The notes beneath the pieces were generated by a model. It was not told the origin of the DNA. It saw only the letters and a list, made by a program, of their open reading frames with translations, and made no database searches. A stretch of DNA of 64,000 nucleotides from Scylla paramamosain. Taxonomy: Eukaryota; Arthropoda; Malacostraca; Decapoda; Portunidae. The stretch covers positions 32,152,693 to 32,216,692 of the forward strand of contig NC_087151.1 in assembly GCF_035594125.1 (NCBI RefSeq). Direction: 5' to 3'. Shown here in pieces: positions 28,240 to 41,254 of the stretch (the stretch's first letter is position 1; each line of letters begins with the position of its first letter). The position numbers and the translations under genes were made by a program.

Positions 28240-28323
28240 GTGGGATCAGAGTTGGTGACGCCCTACGGCAGCGCCCTGCAGCGGGGAGTGTCAGGTCTCT
28301 CCCTCCGCGTCCCAGGCGAGCAG
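28240..28323 (+). CDS. beat: beat-like protein, middle exon of Ig domain 2
   Basis: An 84-nt exon of 28 codons, phase 0 at both ends, preceded by a T-rich tract ending ttcatcag and followed by cag|gtgagt. It encodes VGSELVTPYGSALQRG followed by SGLSLRVPGEQ. In Beat proteins the Ig2 segment after the WFxxNxQ tryptophan strand reads roughly V-x(3)-L-x(2)-Y, a variable loop, then a (L)GLxF/L strand, and this exon fits that slot. It is short and its sequence is weakly conserved, so the support comes from splice signals, frame and position between the two halves of Ig2. Confidence 0.75.
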
Positions 28324-28485
28324 GTGAGTATGGTGCCCTTCCTCCTTTCCTGGCTGGGCGTGATCCCGGCACACGCCCATCCATCCAGTGTCATCCTGAA
28401 GTTTTCGGTAAAATTATTTGTTTAGGGCAAGAAAATGTGTTACTTTGGAAAAACTGGATGGATGTGAGAAGTGTGTCTACTGGCC

Positions 28486-28486
<1 letters not shown>

Positions 28487-28558
<72 letters not shown>
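28487..28558. repeat. (GA)36 microsatellite
   Basis: Begins 164 bp after the 84-nt beat-like exon. Confidence 0.97.
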
Positions 28559-28561
<3 letters not shown>

Positions 28562-28852
28562 CGTAAATGCCCTAACTTTTTACAACAGTAATAAACCTAC
28601 TCAGTGTCTCTCCTTAGAACATATAACTTCGGATGAAACAAGAGCTAATTTAAACTCGTACGATTAGTTGATAGTGTGAACGACGGTGTAGTGAACGAAT
28701 GTGATAACTACGTGAGAAGTAAACCACGTAATCCCAAAGCAGTCTTGTGCCTCCTTTTCTTATCATGTCTTCTGTTCAAAAACTTGCTTCATAATTTCTT
28801 ATCGTCTCTAATTATCTCTTAGCATAATAACTTCCTTCTCTTCTTCTTTTTC

Positions 28853-29036
28853 TTTTCGTCTTCTTCTTCTTCTTCTTCTTCTTCTTCTTCTTCTTCTTCT
28901 TCTTCTTCTTCTTCTTCTTCTTCTTCTTCTTCTTCGTCCTCCTCCTCCTCCTCCTCCTCCTCCTCCTCCTCCTCCTCCACCTCCTCCTCCTCCTCCTCCT
29001 CCTCCTCCTCCTCCTCCTCCTCCTCCTCCTCCTCCA
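28853..29036. repeat. (CTT)n(CTC)n polypyrimidine tract
   Basis: (CTT)n to about 28935, then (CTC)n to 29036; the whole + strand run from 28829 to 29080 is nearly pure pyrimidine. Confidence 0.97.
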
Positions 29037-29199
29037 TCCTTTTTTTTTCTTTCTTTTCCTTTCTTTCTTTCTTTCTTTTTTCTAAAGTGGCGAAAAAAGT
29101 ACTGCGGCTGGACTCCCTTTCCATCACATACAAGAAAGTTCCTGGTTGGCCAAGTGAGATTAAGCTTCGTGCTATAACCGAGGTACTTCATGACAGGCT

Positions 29200-29373
29200 G
29201 TATTGGAAGTTATCAATGGTTTTCAAAAGTGTTTTCATGAATCTAGTTATAGCTTCACAAGGATTCTGCATCAAAAATATAACAAAAAAAGTAACATCAA
29301 TAGAAACCTGACTGATCATCTCCATGGCCTTTGAAATAAATCCTGATGAGAGAAAAAAGGGTTTGAGAGTACG
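29200..29373 (+). mobile_element. MITE-like family, copy 5, diverged
   Basis: Shares 'ttttcaaaagtgttttcatg', 'gactgatcatctccatgg', 'cctttgaaataaatcctg' and 'gatgagagaaaaaagggttt' with the other copies, and ends gggtttgagagtacg. Its 5' end is not recognisable. Confidence 0.55.
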
Positions 29374-29409
29374 TATCAAACTGCCTTTCACAAATCTTCT
29401 CAAATTTGG

Positions 29410-29515
29410 AACTGTCACCTCAGTGGGTCCTCTTTATGATTTTTTTTATTGTCCTTGGCCAATACTCCTCATACATACAAGAAATAAAAAATAAATAAAT
29501 AAATAAATGTCCTCA
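29410..29515 (+). mobile_element. LINE 3' tail relic
   Basis: The segment reads 'ctgtcacctcagtgggtcct', a T-run, 'attgtccttggccaatactc' and 'ctcatacatacaag' followed by (AAAT)n. This is the same tail signature as at 2690-2893 and 14105-14172. It sits directly behind a diverged copy of the MITE family. Confidence 0.5.
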
Positions 29516-30267
29516 GCGATGGTAATGCTTTCCACTCTTATCTGTCTGTCGTGGTGAAAGATACACTTTTGCTTGGTCAAGTTCCATTAGACTCCTCTCA
29601 AACGACTGGAGTAGGCTTACGCAGAGTAGGCTCGTGCTTCTTCTACTACAACTTGGTATAAAATCCCTCATTATCTCCCTGCCTTTTTTTTCGAGAATCT
29701 GATAAGGCTTTTGTATTCCGGAGAGGTTCTCCCGTCAGCTGGTCTCACTTTTGTCACTAAGTTGATAACTTTATAAAAGATTAGCATGAAGTTAAAAAAA
29801 AAAAAAAAAAAACACAGGGAAATTTTTCTTACCCGCTCTTTGACTCATATAATCTCGTTGAATTTTTAGCAGCGTTGAATTTAGTACTTTTTTTTAATTC
29901 GCAACCATTGATCTGGCCATTAGTGTTGAGGCACATAAGTATTACACAGCGAAACCGAACTACAGATGCGGGGAAAGGGGAGAGGGAAAGGGTGGGGGAG
30001 GAATGTTAATATCGTGAAGGCAAGCGCTGGGTGAGGCTGGATGCAGCTGTCTGCTACACCACGCCCGTCAATGACCGCCTCTTGTAAGGTATGAGCTTAG
30101 CCAATCAGCACGAAGAACGAAATCTCAGCCTGAATATGTACAGTACGTACATCTTCGAACAAAAGAAGTACTGCATACACTCAATTTTTATATTCTTTCA
30201 GGGAAAACTCGGAAAAAACTTTTTGATCTTTCGCTACCTCACGATCTAATGATTTCAACCCCCCTAC

Positions 30268-30269
<2 letters not shown>

Positions 30270-30351
<82 letters not shown>
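30270..30351. repeat. (CT)41 microsatellite
   Basis: Uninterrupted. A (GT)20 at 31150-31190 follows downstream. Confidence 0.97.
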
Positions 30352-30354
<3 letters not shown>

Positions 30355-30866
30355 AAGAGAGAACGAGGTTACTTCAGCAGTGCACACAAGGCTCAAGAAC
30401 TCAAGCCTCAGGAGAGCATTGTACACTAAACTAACTAACCTGGTATTTAAACTACTCCCTCCTGTTCTTTATGGGGCGGCACTAGCTGGTGTTTCCCCTC
30501 ATGTTTATTCAGTCCCTTGCTGCCTCCGGAGTGTAGAGTAAAATAAGATCCTGTACAGGTTCAGGCACACCTCAAATATATGCATAGACAAGTCAGGGTG
30601 TGTGAGCGGGGGCGCCTGCAACACCCTCATCCTTGCGTCCATGATATGAAGAGGAGTGTTCAGTCCCTGATGGGCGTCACTCCCTCCAGGCCCGTGGCTG
30701 GGACGCTGAGGGAGCTGCGGCCGCCAGTCGCCAGGACCATTACTCCTTTCACTTCTGCTCCATCACTGAATCTGCCTTTGGTGCTCCCCTCCCACTTTGT
30801 TTGCCCTTCCTCTTCTCCCTCTCCCTTCTCGCGTTTGTTCTCTCCCCCTTCCTGCCTCCGGGGGTT

Positions 30867-30935
30867 CCAGTCAGCTTAGTAGTTTGAGCATTTGACTCAC
30901 AAGTAAGAAGATCAAGGCACGATTCCCCGACCTGG
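30867..30935 (+). mobile_element. tRNA-like segment, possible SINE head
   Basis: AGCTTAGTAGTTTGAGC (from 30872) resembles a D arm with its A box. The loop CTCACAA suggests a Val-type CAC anticodon. GGCACGATTCCCC resembles a B box and T arm, and ccag/ctgg at the ends could pair. The stems are imperfect, so a decayed tRNA or SINE is more likely than a working tRNA gene. Confidence 0.35.
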
Positions 30936-31146
30936 CAGGACAAAGGGGAGAGTTTCCTCGCGGCCCGTGCCGCGATGCACCGTGCCTGGGAGTGCCTGCC
31001 CCACGCCCTGTTCATACTGCTACTGCTGCTTTTACAGGGACTGGATAAAAAGCTAGCATGGATTATAGGAGCGTTTTGGGCATGCTCGTCCATAACTCTG
31101 TCACTCGCGTTCTCTCCCACCCTTTTTATACTTAGTGCATCACGTA

Positions 31147-31192
<46 letters not shown>

Positions 31193-32399
31193 GTCAAGGA
31201 GTAAGAGTAAGCGTGGAGGCGGCGAGGTGTTTGGTGCAGCGAGGCGTAGTAACCAAACCGTCAGTGGCAGGAGGCGCAGTGGCGTGGCGGCGGCCAGTCC
31301 GGTGATTAGGATCATAACGAGGCTTTACGACGCGCCGCCTTGACGCTAATCGCCGCTACCCGACGCTCCAATAATGAGATTTTAGAAAGTTATCATTTTG
31401 TGGGCTGATGTTTTTCTTATTCAGCATCACCTGAAGCAAGATGCGCTGGTCAGTGGCCGTCACCGCTCAGTGGCAGGAGGTCCCGAGGCGCGGTTGTCCC
31501 TCCACCTCATCTCCCCGCCACTCTGGGGAAACGAGGAAAGTGTCCAGAAACTTCGACGCATGAAAACTGTACGAGCGGCGATGATCTCCAGCGTTGTAGT
31601 GAGTGCGGGATCACTGCCTTGCAACCTCCAATTTCATCCCTCCTGAGCCGCCCGACATACACCACTTGCTCCCTCTGGCCTTCCCCAATACAGTGTTTTT
31701 ATCTCCCAGGTCTTCTCATCCTTCTCCTTGGGTTCATGCTGGGTATGATGCCATGCGGATGATCTGATATATGAGAAGACTTTATTGACTATAATCGATT
31801 TAATGGTCTTTTTATCAAATGCAGCTGTTGTTTAGACGGGTGACATTGGCCTAGGAGTGAGGGGAGCCATTATCCCATAGGTAGGTCAATAGGCGGCAAA
31901 GATGACCCAGGACCAAAGAGGTACCTAAGCACTTCCCTCGACCCTGAATGGTGGGAAGCCCCGGTGATGGCGAGGAAACATCAAGGCAGGAGTTGTTTCA
32001 TAAAATTGTACGCATTCCGTGATATACTGTACAGTGCCCGGCAACACGGATCAGGGATCAGGCATCTCCCAACTATATTACATACTGTTGTATGGTGACC
32101 GGCTGTCTGTCTCGCGCTGGGAATGAGGAATGATCTAATAGGTGTGTCTGAGTTAATATGAAAAAAGTCGCACTAAAACCTGCAGTCGTGACTTCAAACT
32201 CCTGCCTATCAGAACCATGTTCAATTAGGATATGCATAATAGAATAAATATAGAGGTTATGGAGATGCGTGGTGCTTTCCTTTAAAACATCGATGTGCAA
32301 TGATAAAGGGGAAGGTTGACTTGGGAAATTTTACGAGGGAGACAAATAATGGAGATAACAGGATTAACTTCCATCACAGCGGTGCACAGAGAAGGGGAA

Positions 32400-32401
<2 letters not shown>

Positions 32402-32476
<75 letters not shown>
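32402..32476. repeat. (GA)37 microsatellite
   Basis: Uninterrupted. A (CAA)12 tract lies at 33217-33252. Confidence 0.97.
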
Positions 32477-32478
<2 letters not shown>

Positions 32479-33214
32479 CTATTAAGTAACTATTGAACTG
32501 TTGTGTTCGTTGCATTGTACCTCACGACTCCCTTCACATGTTAGCATCACGTTTCTTTAAGTGCCCGCAAGGTTCCTGTATCGGCTTTCTATCTGAGTGG
32601 AGGAAAGAAGTCCCATTGACTAATCCTGTAATATGAACAGGGTTGAAAAAAAAAATCTTCCAGCCAAGAATAGAGGAAGACTGGTCATATGGAACGATGA
32701 AGCTTTCAGATGGAGGGAGGAAGTTGTGTTTACCCGATAGATGGGAATTCTAAGTCTCGGAGGCACTCGAGACTCGTGTAGGGCATTTATCGGATACTCC
32801 CATTCAGACCCATAGGAAAGGTCAAGGTTTACGCGTGCTGTGTCCACCCTATGCGATTGGAAGGAAGGATTCGCATTGTGTCGAGTGAAGCGTCTTGAAA
32901 GATTTAGAGAAATGTGGAGTTTTCGATCCCCATTGTTTGAAAGGATATGACGTTGTATGCAAATGAAAATGTTTAAAACTAAGGTACTCGTACTTCTGTA
33001 GCAGTGCAGCGTTATCGAGAACTGCTGAAGAAAAAAAATTGCAAAAGAACATTATGTAAGTGTCAAAAGTATGGATGAACTTAAAGACTCGTAACTTAAC
33101 GGATAGTTAACAAAGCAGTTATATTTGACTACCCTATGTTATTAGTACTCTTAACAAAAAACGAGTAAATCAATCAATCACTCACTAAACAAATAAATAA
33201 ATAAATTATAAAAT

Positions 33215-33253
<39 letters not shown>

Positions 33254-34059
33254 CGTAAAAGAAGACGACGAAGGGAAAGAAGTAAAAGAAGAATAGCATC
33301 AATAATAAAGAAAACTAATTTGAGACCGGTTATTGCATCATGCCAGCTTGAAGGCCACTTTCCCCACAATAACACAAAGTTGTTGACATCCTTGAGAGAA
33401 GCGTAAAATGTGATTCACTCTCCAAGACTACGATATATATGACTCGCTGGGTTTACTCTCACAGCAAAGTTGGTCCGCTTCCTGCACCTCGCTCCTGGAA
33501 TGTCTCGAGAAAACACGTTGTGACCTTTGCCTCATATAACAGAAAAAAAAAGAAAGGAAAAAAATACAAAAATAAGGATAAAGGGAAAAAGAAAAAAAAA
33601 GAAAAGGAAAAAAATGTGGTTTACGCCCAGACTTTCCACATTTCCGCAAACAAGCCATGTGTGAGTATAATTTGTGAACATTTTGCTGTTTACAAGTAAC
33701 ATCCACACCATTACTGCGCACTGGTGTTCTGCTCCCGTGATGGACAGGTTATCAGAGCGCTAATTAGTTTGTCATTTTAATTTGGTGTACTACGGGATTA
33801 AACTTTTTTTTTTCACTGAAGTGGGGCATCAGTTTAGCTATTCATCATTGTATAAGCTCATTGTTGTTGCTGTGCCGCGTCAGTTCCCCTGTCAGTATCA
33901 CGACGCAGGTGAGGAATACCGTAATATTTGCGAGGCTCCCGGCGAAGGTAAGTCTCGTGGGGAATGTGTGGTCAGTAGTCAACAGGGAAACGACTCTGGC
34001 ATGAAAACTGTAACCTTATATCATTTTGAAAAGTATGTACGAGACTGGTACCTGCACTG

Positions 34060-34212
<153 letters not shown>

Positions 34213-36300
34213 TTTCATTTCTGTTGCCCTCGGACAAATCACCTTTTACACATGAAAAAATAAAAATCCAGGTATTAGAACATAAGAAAATAAGTGAAGC
34301 TGCAAGAAGCAATCAGGCCTACACGTGGCAGTCCTTGGAATTTTACAGCAAGTCTCAAAAGAAAAGGAGATACTACAGACCAGCCGCAGTACGAATTTTC
34401 AGGTGTGAAGAGCAACTATACACACGTGGAGCTGAAGCTGTTACTGCACCCGCCACTCACCTGTCGCGGCCGCCTCACCTGCCCATATTTTTACATTCCA
34501 TCATTTTAAACTTTCTGAATCCATTTATATCTCCTTATTATGATGCTTTCCCGATGTACTGAATTAACGGAATGTCTTAGGTGTTGTCTGAAAGATGCGA
34601 AAACTTCGCCCTGTTTTCATTTACCTACGTTCCGTCTATCTACATTTAAACCTGGCTTGCTGATTTTTCACCGTCCACTTGCATGTGTGCAGAGGGAATT
34701 TAACTGATAATGAAGTGTTCAGATTTAATTTAACACCAATACTGATCGGTTACCATGTAGGTATTCACGGCGTTGGCAACTCTACATTAGCAGGAATTAA
34801 TTTTTGTAATGGACATACTAGAATCCAAAGCTTACCGTATACAAAACGATCACGTATGTACTTGTGTTTCTTTGGGTTCTGATGTATCCGATCTATTCAC
34901 ATTGGCTAGCAGTTTACCATGGCAGTGTCATTTTTTCATATTGTTATGACTCCCAGTAGTCTGTGATTACGTATATTTGTTGAACTCCCTTGGATGGCCT
35001 ATTGGTTTCTTATTATACCCTGCTACAGCATACGAGCTTGTTTTCGTGCAGTTCAGAAGGTGCTTTTCTTCTTGTACTCATGTAGTACTAATATCCTTGG
35101 TACACAACAGTCCTCTGCCTCTCTCTCCCGCTCTGACGCATTCGTCTTGTTTACTGGGATGACGTCATAATTCATTTAGGTGGTTTTTGTGAGGCACGTG
35201 TTGAGCACCGCTAGGAGGCACACAGCGGGTGATGCAGGAGGGGCCCTGACCAGCTGCGCCTTGTAATGAGGCGAGTAATGACTTAAAGGGGAAGAGAGAC
35301 GAAAGGAGGTGATGGGCTTACGGCTCTGTTCTGTGATCTCCAGTTTAGGAGGCCAAGAGGGGTGAAGCGAGTGATGAATGTGAAGACTGTTTTGTGAGGC
35401 AATGGGTCTCAAGCGCTGCGGGGTAGTGGTGTGGACTGTCAACACCATAATGAATGTCGTCAAGTGTGGGCGTCGGATAGCTGGTGGGTGGGGGGTGCAG
35501 GGAAAGGGGAAGGTCACTCTTAAGCTGAGGGGGACGGATGTGGCCTGGAGGCTTGGACGATGCAGACGGCGGTGTCTCCATTAAGAAGACTTGAGGCCCC
35601 GGGAGAAAGCAGTGAGGGTGACCTGTAGTGGGGGAAGGAGAGTGAGGTGCTCGGTGACATTTCACACTTACGCAGTAGTTTGTGAGGAAGAAGACAGACA
35701 TTGGGGTGTGTTCTTTAGGATGATAGTGTGTTTACAGATTAATGTATACTGCCTGAACATCCAAGAATCAAAATCTTACACGCGATGACCTTTTGTTTGT
35801 TACTGGCAACATATACGATAGGAGGAGAGTGACAACGGAGACGAGACGGTTGCACGGCAGACAGTGACTTAATTTATACTTGACACTGTACTGTTGTTTT
35901 GTCTGAGCGTGGAGGACTCGAGTGCTTGTTAGCCTTTCATTGTCAAGGCACGGACACCATGCTAGCCTCCTCGACCCTCCACTACTGCGCCGTGCCACGT
36001 TTCTCATCCAGTTACCTCTCCCCGACACCTTTTCCTTTCTTTTTTTTTTTTTTTCGTGAGCTTTTTTTTTTTTTTTTTTTGAAAGTATGCTAATTTTCAA
36101 AACCTTTCTTCCAAGGATGTTATTTACTTGGTGTAACTTTTGTCTCCCCTCTTCCCTCCCTTCATCCTTTTCACCCTTTTTTTCCCCCATTCTTTCTCTC
36201 CTCCCTTAAGCTACACGCATCCGTGGGTCTGGCCGTTGCCTCCCTCACCATCCATCATCGTCACCAGGCCTCATTACCTCCCCTCCCCGCCCCCGCCTCC

Positions 36301-36301
36301 G

Positions 36302-36380
<79 letters not shown>
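36301..36380. repeat. (CT)13(GT)27 microsatellite by a splice acceptor
   Basis: Ends 45 bp before the beat-like exon at 36426. An (AC)n at 36564-36594 lies just after that exon's donor. Confidence 0.98.
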
Positions 36381-36384
<4 letters not shown>

Positions 36385-36425
36385 TGCCCCGTGAGCAGCA
36401 TGGTTGACGCTCAGTATTGCTGCAG

Positions 36426-36552
36426 GTGGTGTCAGCGGGAGGACAGATGGTGGCTGAGTGCCGGCTGACGCTTGGCCCTCATCGTCTCGCCTCCAACACC
36501 ACCCTCAAGGTCCGGCCGGTCTCCACCACCTACCATGACTACCACGCCTCAG
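36426..36552 (+). CDS. beat: beat-like protein, exon coding the end of Ig domain 2
   Basis: A 127-nt exon entering in phase 0 after attgctgcag and leaving in phase 1 at tcag|gtacg. It begins VVSAGGQMVAECRLTLGP, which matches the Beat Ig2 pattern 'F-x-x-G-x-M-x-L-x-C-x-A' and supplies the second Ig2 cysteine that pairs with the one in the 23244-23389 exon. An N-glycosylation sequon (NTT) follows, then a short stalk rich in Thr, Tyr and His (STTYHDYHAS). The acceptor lies just after a (CT)n(GT)n microsatellite at 36301-36380, so length variation there would sit within 50 bp of the splice site. Confidence 0.82.
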
Positions 36553-36641
36553 GTACGAAACATACACACACGCACACACACACACACACACACACAGCAC
36601 AACACAGCATAGCACAGCACAACACACCAGTGGAACTTATT

Positions 36642-36869
36642 AGGACCGTATTCTGCAACGCTTCTGCGCCGCACCTCCACTACTTTCAAAAGGCTCTAGT
36701 TGAAGTGGCACGGGTTTTCAAGGGCGTTTTCACGGTTCTAGTGACAGATTGACGAAATATCTGCTTTATTAACTGGAGAAACACTCTCGAGAACCAGGTT
36801 AATCATCACTGTGGTCTTTGAAAATAGTTGTGGTGAGAGGCAGACCATAGGGTTTCTGAATACGGGCTT
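36642..36869 (+). mobile_element. MITE-like family, copy 3 (best preserved)
   Basis: Begins aggaccgtattctgcaacgc and ends gggtttctgaatacgggctt, about 228 bp. The ends form a terminal inverted repeat of roughly 17 bp. The interior carries 'cttctgcgccgcacctccac', 'ggctctagttgaagtgg', and 'ctagtgacagattgacga'. It lies 90 bp after the beat-like exon donor at 36553. Confidence 0.72.
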
Positions 36870-37116
36870 TATAGTCAGAACGTGAGGGACCAAGAAGCAC
36901 AGGTAAGAATGTGGTGCCTTGCCGGGGTAAGTGTGGCCCAGGCAGTGCAGGAACCAGAAGCAGCCGCCAAATGCTATTCAGACTGTGAGGAATGCATGAA
37001 TATATTTAGAGGCTGAAGGCAGTATCCGGCGTGCCTGGGACACTGGCGTCACGCGCGTCGCGACACTGATGGATCCATGCCATTCATCGTCACCTGCTGC
37101 GCTGTGTGCGTGTGGA

Positions 37117-37164
37117 GTGGCTGTGTGTGTGTTCGCGTGTGTGTGTGTGAGTGTGTGTGTGTGT

Positions 37165-37219
<55 letters not shown>

Positions 37220-37268
37220 GAGTGGCTGGGCTGTGTGTGTGTGTGTGTGTGTGTATGGAGTGGCTGGG

Positions 37269-37314
<46 letters not shown>

Positions 37315-37377
37315 AGTGGCCGGGCTGTGTTTGTGTGTGTGCGTGTGTGTGTAGTGGCTGGGCTGTGTGTGTGTCTG
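37117..37377. repeat. (GT)n array interrupted by a GC-richer minisatellite unit
   Basis: (GT)n blocks are separated by atggagtggctgggct or a close variant near 37217, 37254, 37312 and 37351, with a partial unit near 37111. Confidence 0.9.
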
Positions 37378-37469
37378 AGTACGGGTGTTGGAGGTGTTCT
37401 TATCAAGCAAGGGGTGGGAAAAATTTTCAATTACTTAACACAATACCTGCAGGAACACGCCATGGAAAG

Positions 37470-37851
<382 letters not shown>

Positions 37852-39421
37852 CTCTTCTCTGACCTCAGAGTGTATCAGTTATCATACTCTGTGAGGATGC
37901 TGTCAGCAGAACAGAGGACTTAACACTGAGGGAAAGGCGAAACACAGTGGAAGTGAGTGCAGAAGTTTCGTTACTCGACTCCTGACCACGACTGTGCACA
38001 ATGTGGTGCCTCCTTCACACGTACTTTGCTGCGCCGATTAAGGACATTGTGTTCCTCGCCCTGAAATGGTGGTGTCGCAGTGGTTACTGTCAGCGATTCC
38101 AGCGGGCACTACAACACGCGGCCTCTTTGTGTTGACCTCAGACCGAGCGTTGCACAGACCTACACTCGGAAGTTTTTCTTTTCTTTTCTTTTTTTTTCCC
38201 TTGTCGGATCGGGCACTGGGAAATATACGTATATATCTATAAAGTATTATTTAACTCCAGCTACTTGTGGTATTGCAAGACCTGGGAATGAAAACGAAAA
38301 TAAGAGAAAAGAACTTTATGTTCGGATGTTTTTTTTTTTTCGTTGGGTTAGGCACTGTGAAATGTATACATATGAAAAGTGTCATTAAATCCAGCAAGTT
38401 GTGATATTAGAAGACCTAGAAATGAAAACAAGATAAAGGAAAAGAACCGTCTCAATTCTTTAAGACACACTTATTTGTAATCGCAAGATAGTAAAACATA
38501 TATGATGAAACAACATAGAGGATTTTTATACTGACAGTGGTGATTTTATTCTGCCATGTCCTCCTCCTCCTTCACCTCTCACCTGTTTCACCTCCCATTG
38601 TGAACTGCTGTAAACTGCTTGAAAGTATTGCAAAAGTTAAGAACATCCAAGACGCAGTTGTACAGATCGAGGAACTTAAAGCCGCGATTACACTGCTCAT
38701 AGGCATCGCTGGCCCGCCGCTATTGCCCGGGATTTACACTCTCCTCCACAGACACACCTGGCCAGTTTGTAAAATCTATACTAAATTAACGATGAGTAGA
38801 GAATAAACTCAGGAAACTACTTTACAACTCGTTTTAGTATTTTAATCTTCACTATGTCCATAGCGTCTTTACTTTAACATTTTACTCTTTAATTTTCTTT
38901 TTATTATTCTTTTATTGTGTCTTGTATTTTTCTATTCGTTTCTGAAATGAGATATATTTGAGTCATTGGAAAGCGTATAATCAAATAAACATAACATAAA
39001 AATAAACATAACCTTCATTTGACTCCAGAGAAAAAAAAAAAACAAATATGAAGAGTGGTTATCTAAAAAAAAAAAAAAAAAGTAAATAACAACATTACTA
39101 CCATTAACTAGAAAAGACGGGAATATCTCTTGATCTATGGAGAGAATAACTTGTCTCTTGGAGAAGGTAAGGCGCCATGAGGTACTGTGGCCCTCTTTAA
39201 CCCATCCCTACTGCCGCTGTGATTCAGAGTGCCACAGACAGCAGGAAGAGCCCAGTTATTTTGATGTGCGTGTAGCCATCACGGATGGATGGGCCAGGCC
39301 AGTGCAGCCAAAAAGGACCAAAAAGGATATGTATGGCCTGTGTGACTGTGGCTTAAGGCTACGCGTGAACCAGTGGAGCGACCGCCGCCGGTCACCCAGA
39401 CTGTAGCGCCGCCAGGGAGTG

Positions 39422-39654
<233 letters not shown>

Positions 39655-39929
39655 TATATGTGTCTATTTCCTTTTTTTTTTTTTTTGGACAAATACGAAT
39701 AATTCTTGGACAAAAGCAATTATATTTTGCGTTTGAGCGATTGCATGCCGCTCCCATGGCATTGTCAGTCCCGGCCAGACGGTCATTAGTCTGGAACGTG
39801 AAGGCAAAGTAATAATTTCATATTGCCCACCCTCAATTTTGTTATATATCTTTGGAATTTAATCTTGGCCGGGAATTTTTGATTGTGTCGTATTTTTTTC
39901 GATTCAATGTGTTTATATTTTGCCCTGTA

Positions 39930-39951
39930 TGTGTGTGTGCGTGTGTGCGTG

Positions 39952-40046
<95 letters not shown>

Positions 40047-40109
40047 GTGTGTGTGTGTGTTTATGAGAACCAATGCATATTTTTTTTTCCATTGCATGTA
40101 TTCATATTT

Positions 40110-40187
<78 letters not shown>

Positions 40188-40265
40188 TCTTACCTCCCTT
40201 TCCCTCACCCGTTAAGCACCGAGTCTTAGCATCCCGTAGTCCTGGGCTCAGGTGGGGAGAATGGC

Positions 40266-40348
<83 letters not shown>
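39930..40348. repeat. (GT)n, (GA)36 and (GA)40 tracts
   Basis: (GT)n at 39930-40060, (GA)n at 40112-40184 and again at 40268-40348. Confidence 0.97.
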
Positions 40349-40350
<2 letters not shown>

Positions 40351-40728
40351 CTTACTTACCTTCCTCTCCCGCTGGTATATGCACACACTTTAATCACACA
40401 TTTGCCTTTCCGTGAGTCTGACACCCGCTAACTTGCCGCCACTGATGAGGAGAGCACGGCAAGGCTTCCCTCTCGCTCAGGATCTACATACCTGCCGACG
40501 TTCGTGTGTGTGAGTGTGTGCGTGTAGGTACATTGCAGAGGAAGCTGCCACATACTCTTATCCTTTCACTGTGTTTAAGCTTTTTCCTTCAGTCTTACGT
40601 CCTTAATTCCTTAGAATCTATCAATTCTCAGGATTTGTATGTGTGTTAGCGAGTGATGGAACTTAAGATTGAGGGAAAATGAGTGGGAATGAGTGCGATA
40701 CGTTAGTTGAGTGTTGATGATGACTATA

Positions 40729-40769
<41 letters not shown>

Positions 40770-41115
40770 CAAATCACTCATCGTTTTCTATTTGCGTAAT
40801 ATCAGTGTTTACCTTCGAGTTATATTACGTCACTGGAGTTTATAACATCAGTTGCGAAATTTATTAGTATGCAACTAGTATGATATGTGGTATATGTTTT
40901 TCTTGTTATCGTGTGATGTTATTTGTGTTTTCTTTGATGCAAAGCCTTATTTTCTTTATATTTTTTCTTTTTTTTTTACTTCTTTTTATGGGAGGGGAGG
41001 GTGAAAATTTGATATCGTTGGTTTATTACGTAATAACCACACTGCAGGAGAGGTGAGCGAGGGTAATCTTTTGGAAGCATGCACGCCAAGACTTGTTTGT
41101 TTGTCCCTCCATCCG

Positions 41116-41117
<2 letters not shown>

Positions 41118-41213
<96 letters not shown>

Positions 41214-41216
41214 AAG

Positions 41217-41250
<34 letters not shown>
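41118..41250. repeat. (CA)47 and (GT)15 inverted pair
   Basis: (CA)n at 41118-41211, a 12-nt spacer, then (TG)n at 41220-41250. Confidence 0.97.

Positions 41251-41254
<4 letters not shown>

Noticed and set aside
33897..33950. Short exon-like segment (YHDAGEEYRN) ending in a good gtaagt donor
   Set aside because: The acceptor is poor, and its phases (0/1) would shift the frame if placed between the 28240 and 36426 exons.
38537..38806. 89-codon open frame with a hydrophobic start resembling a signal peptide
   Set aside because: Lies inside the last beat-like intron, no cysteine pattern or family match, and no supporting splice or promoter signals.
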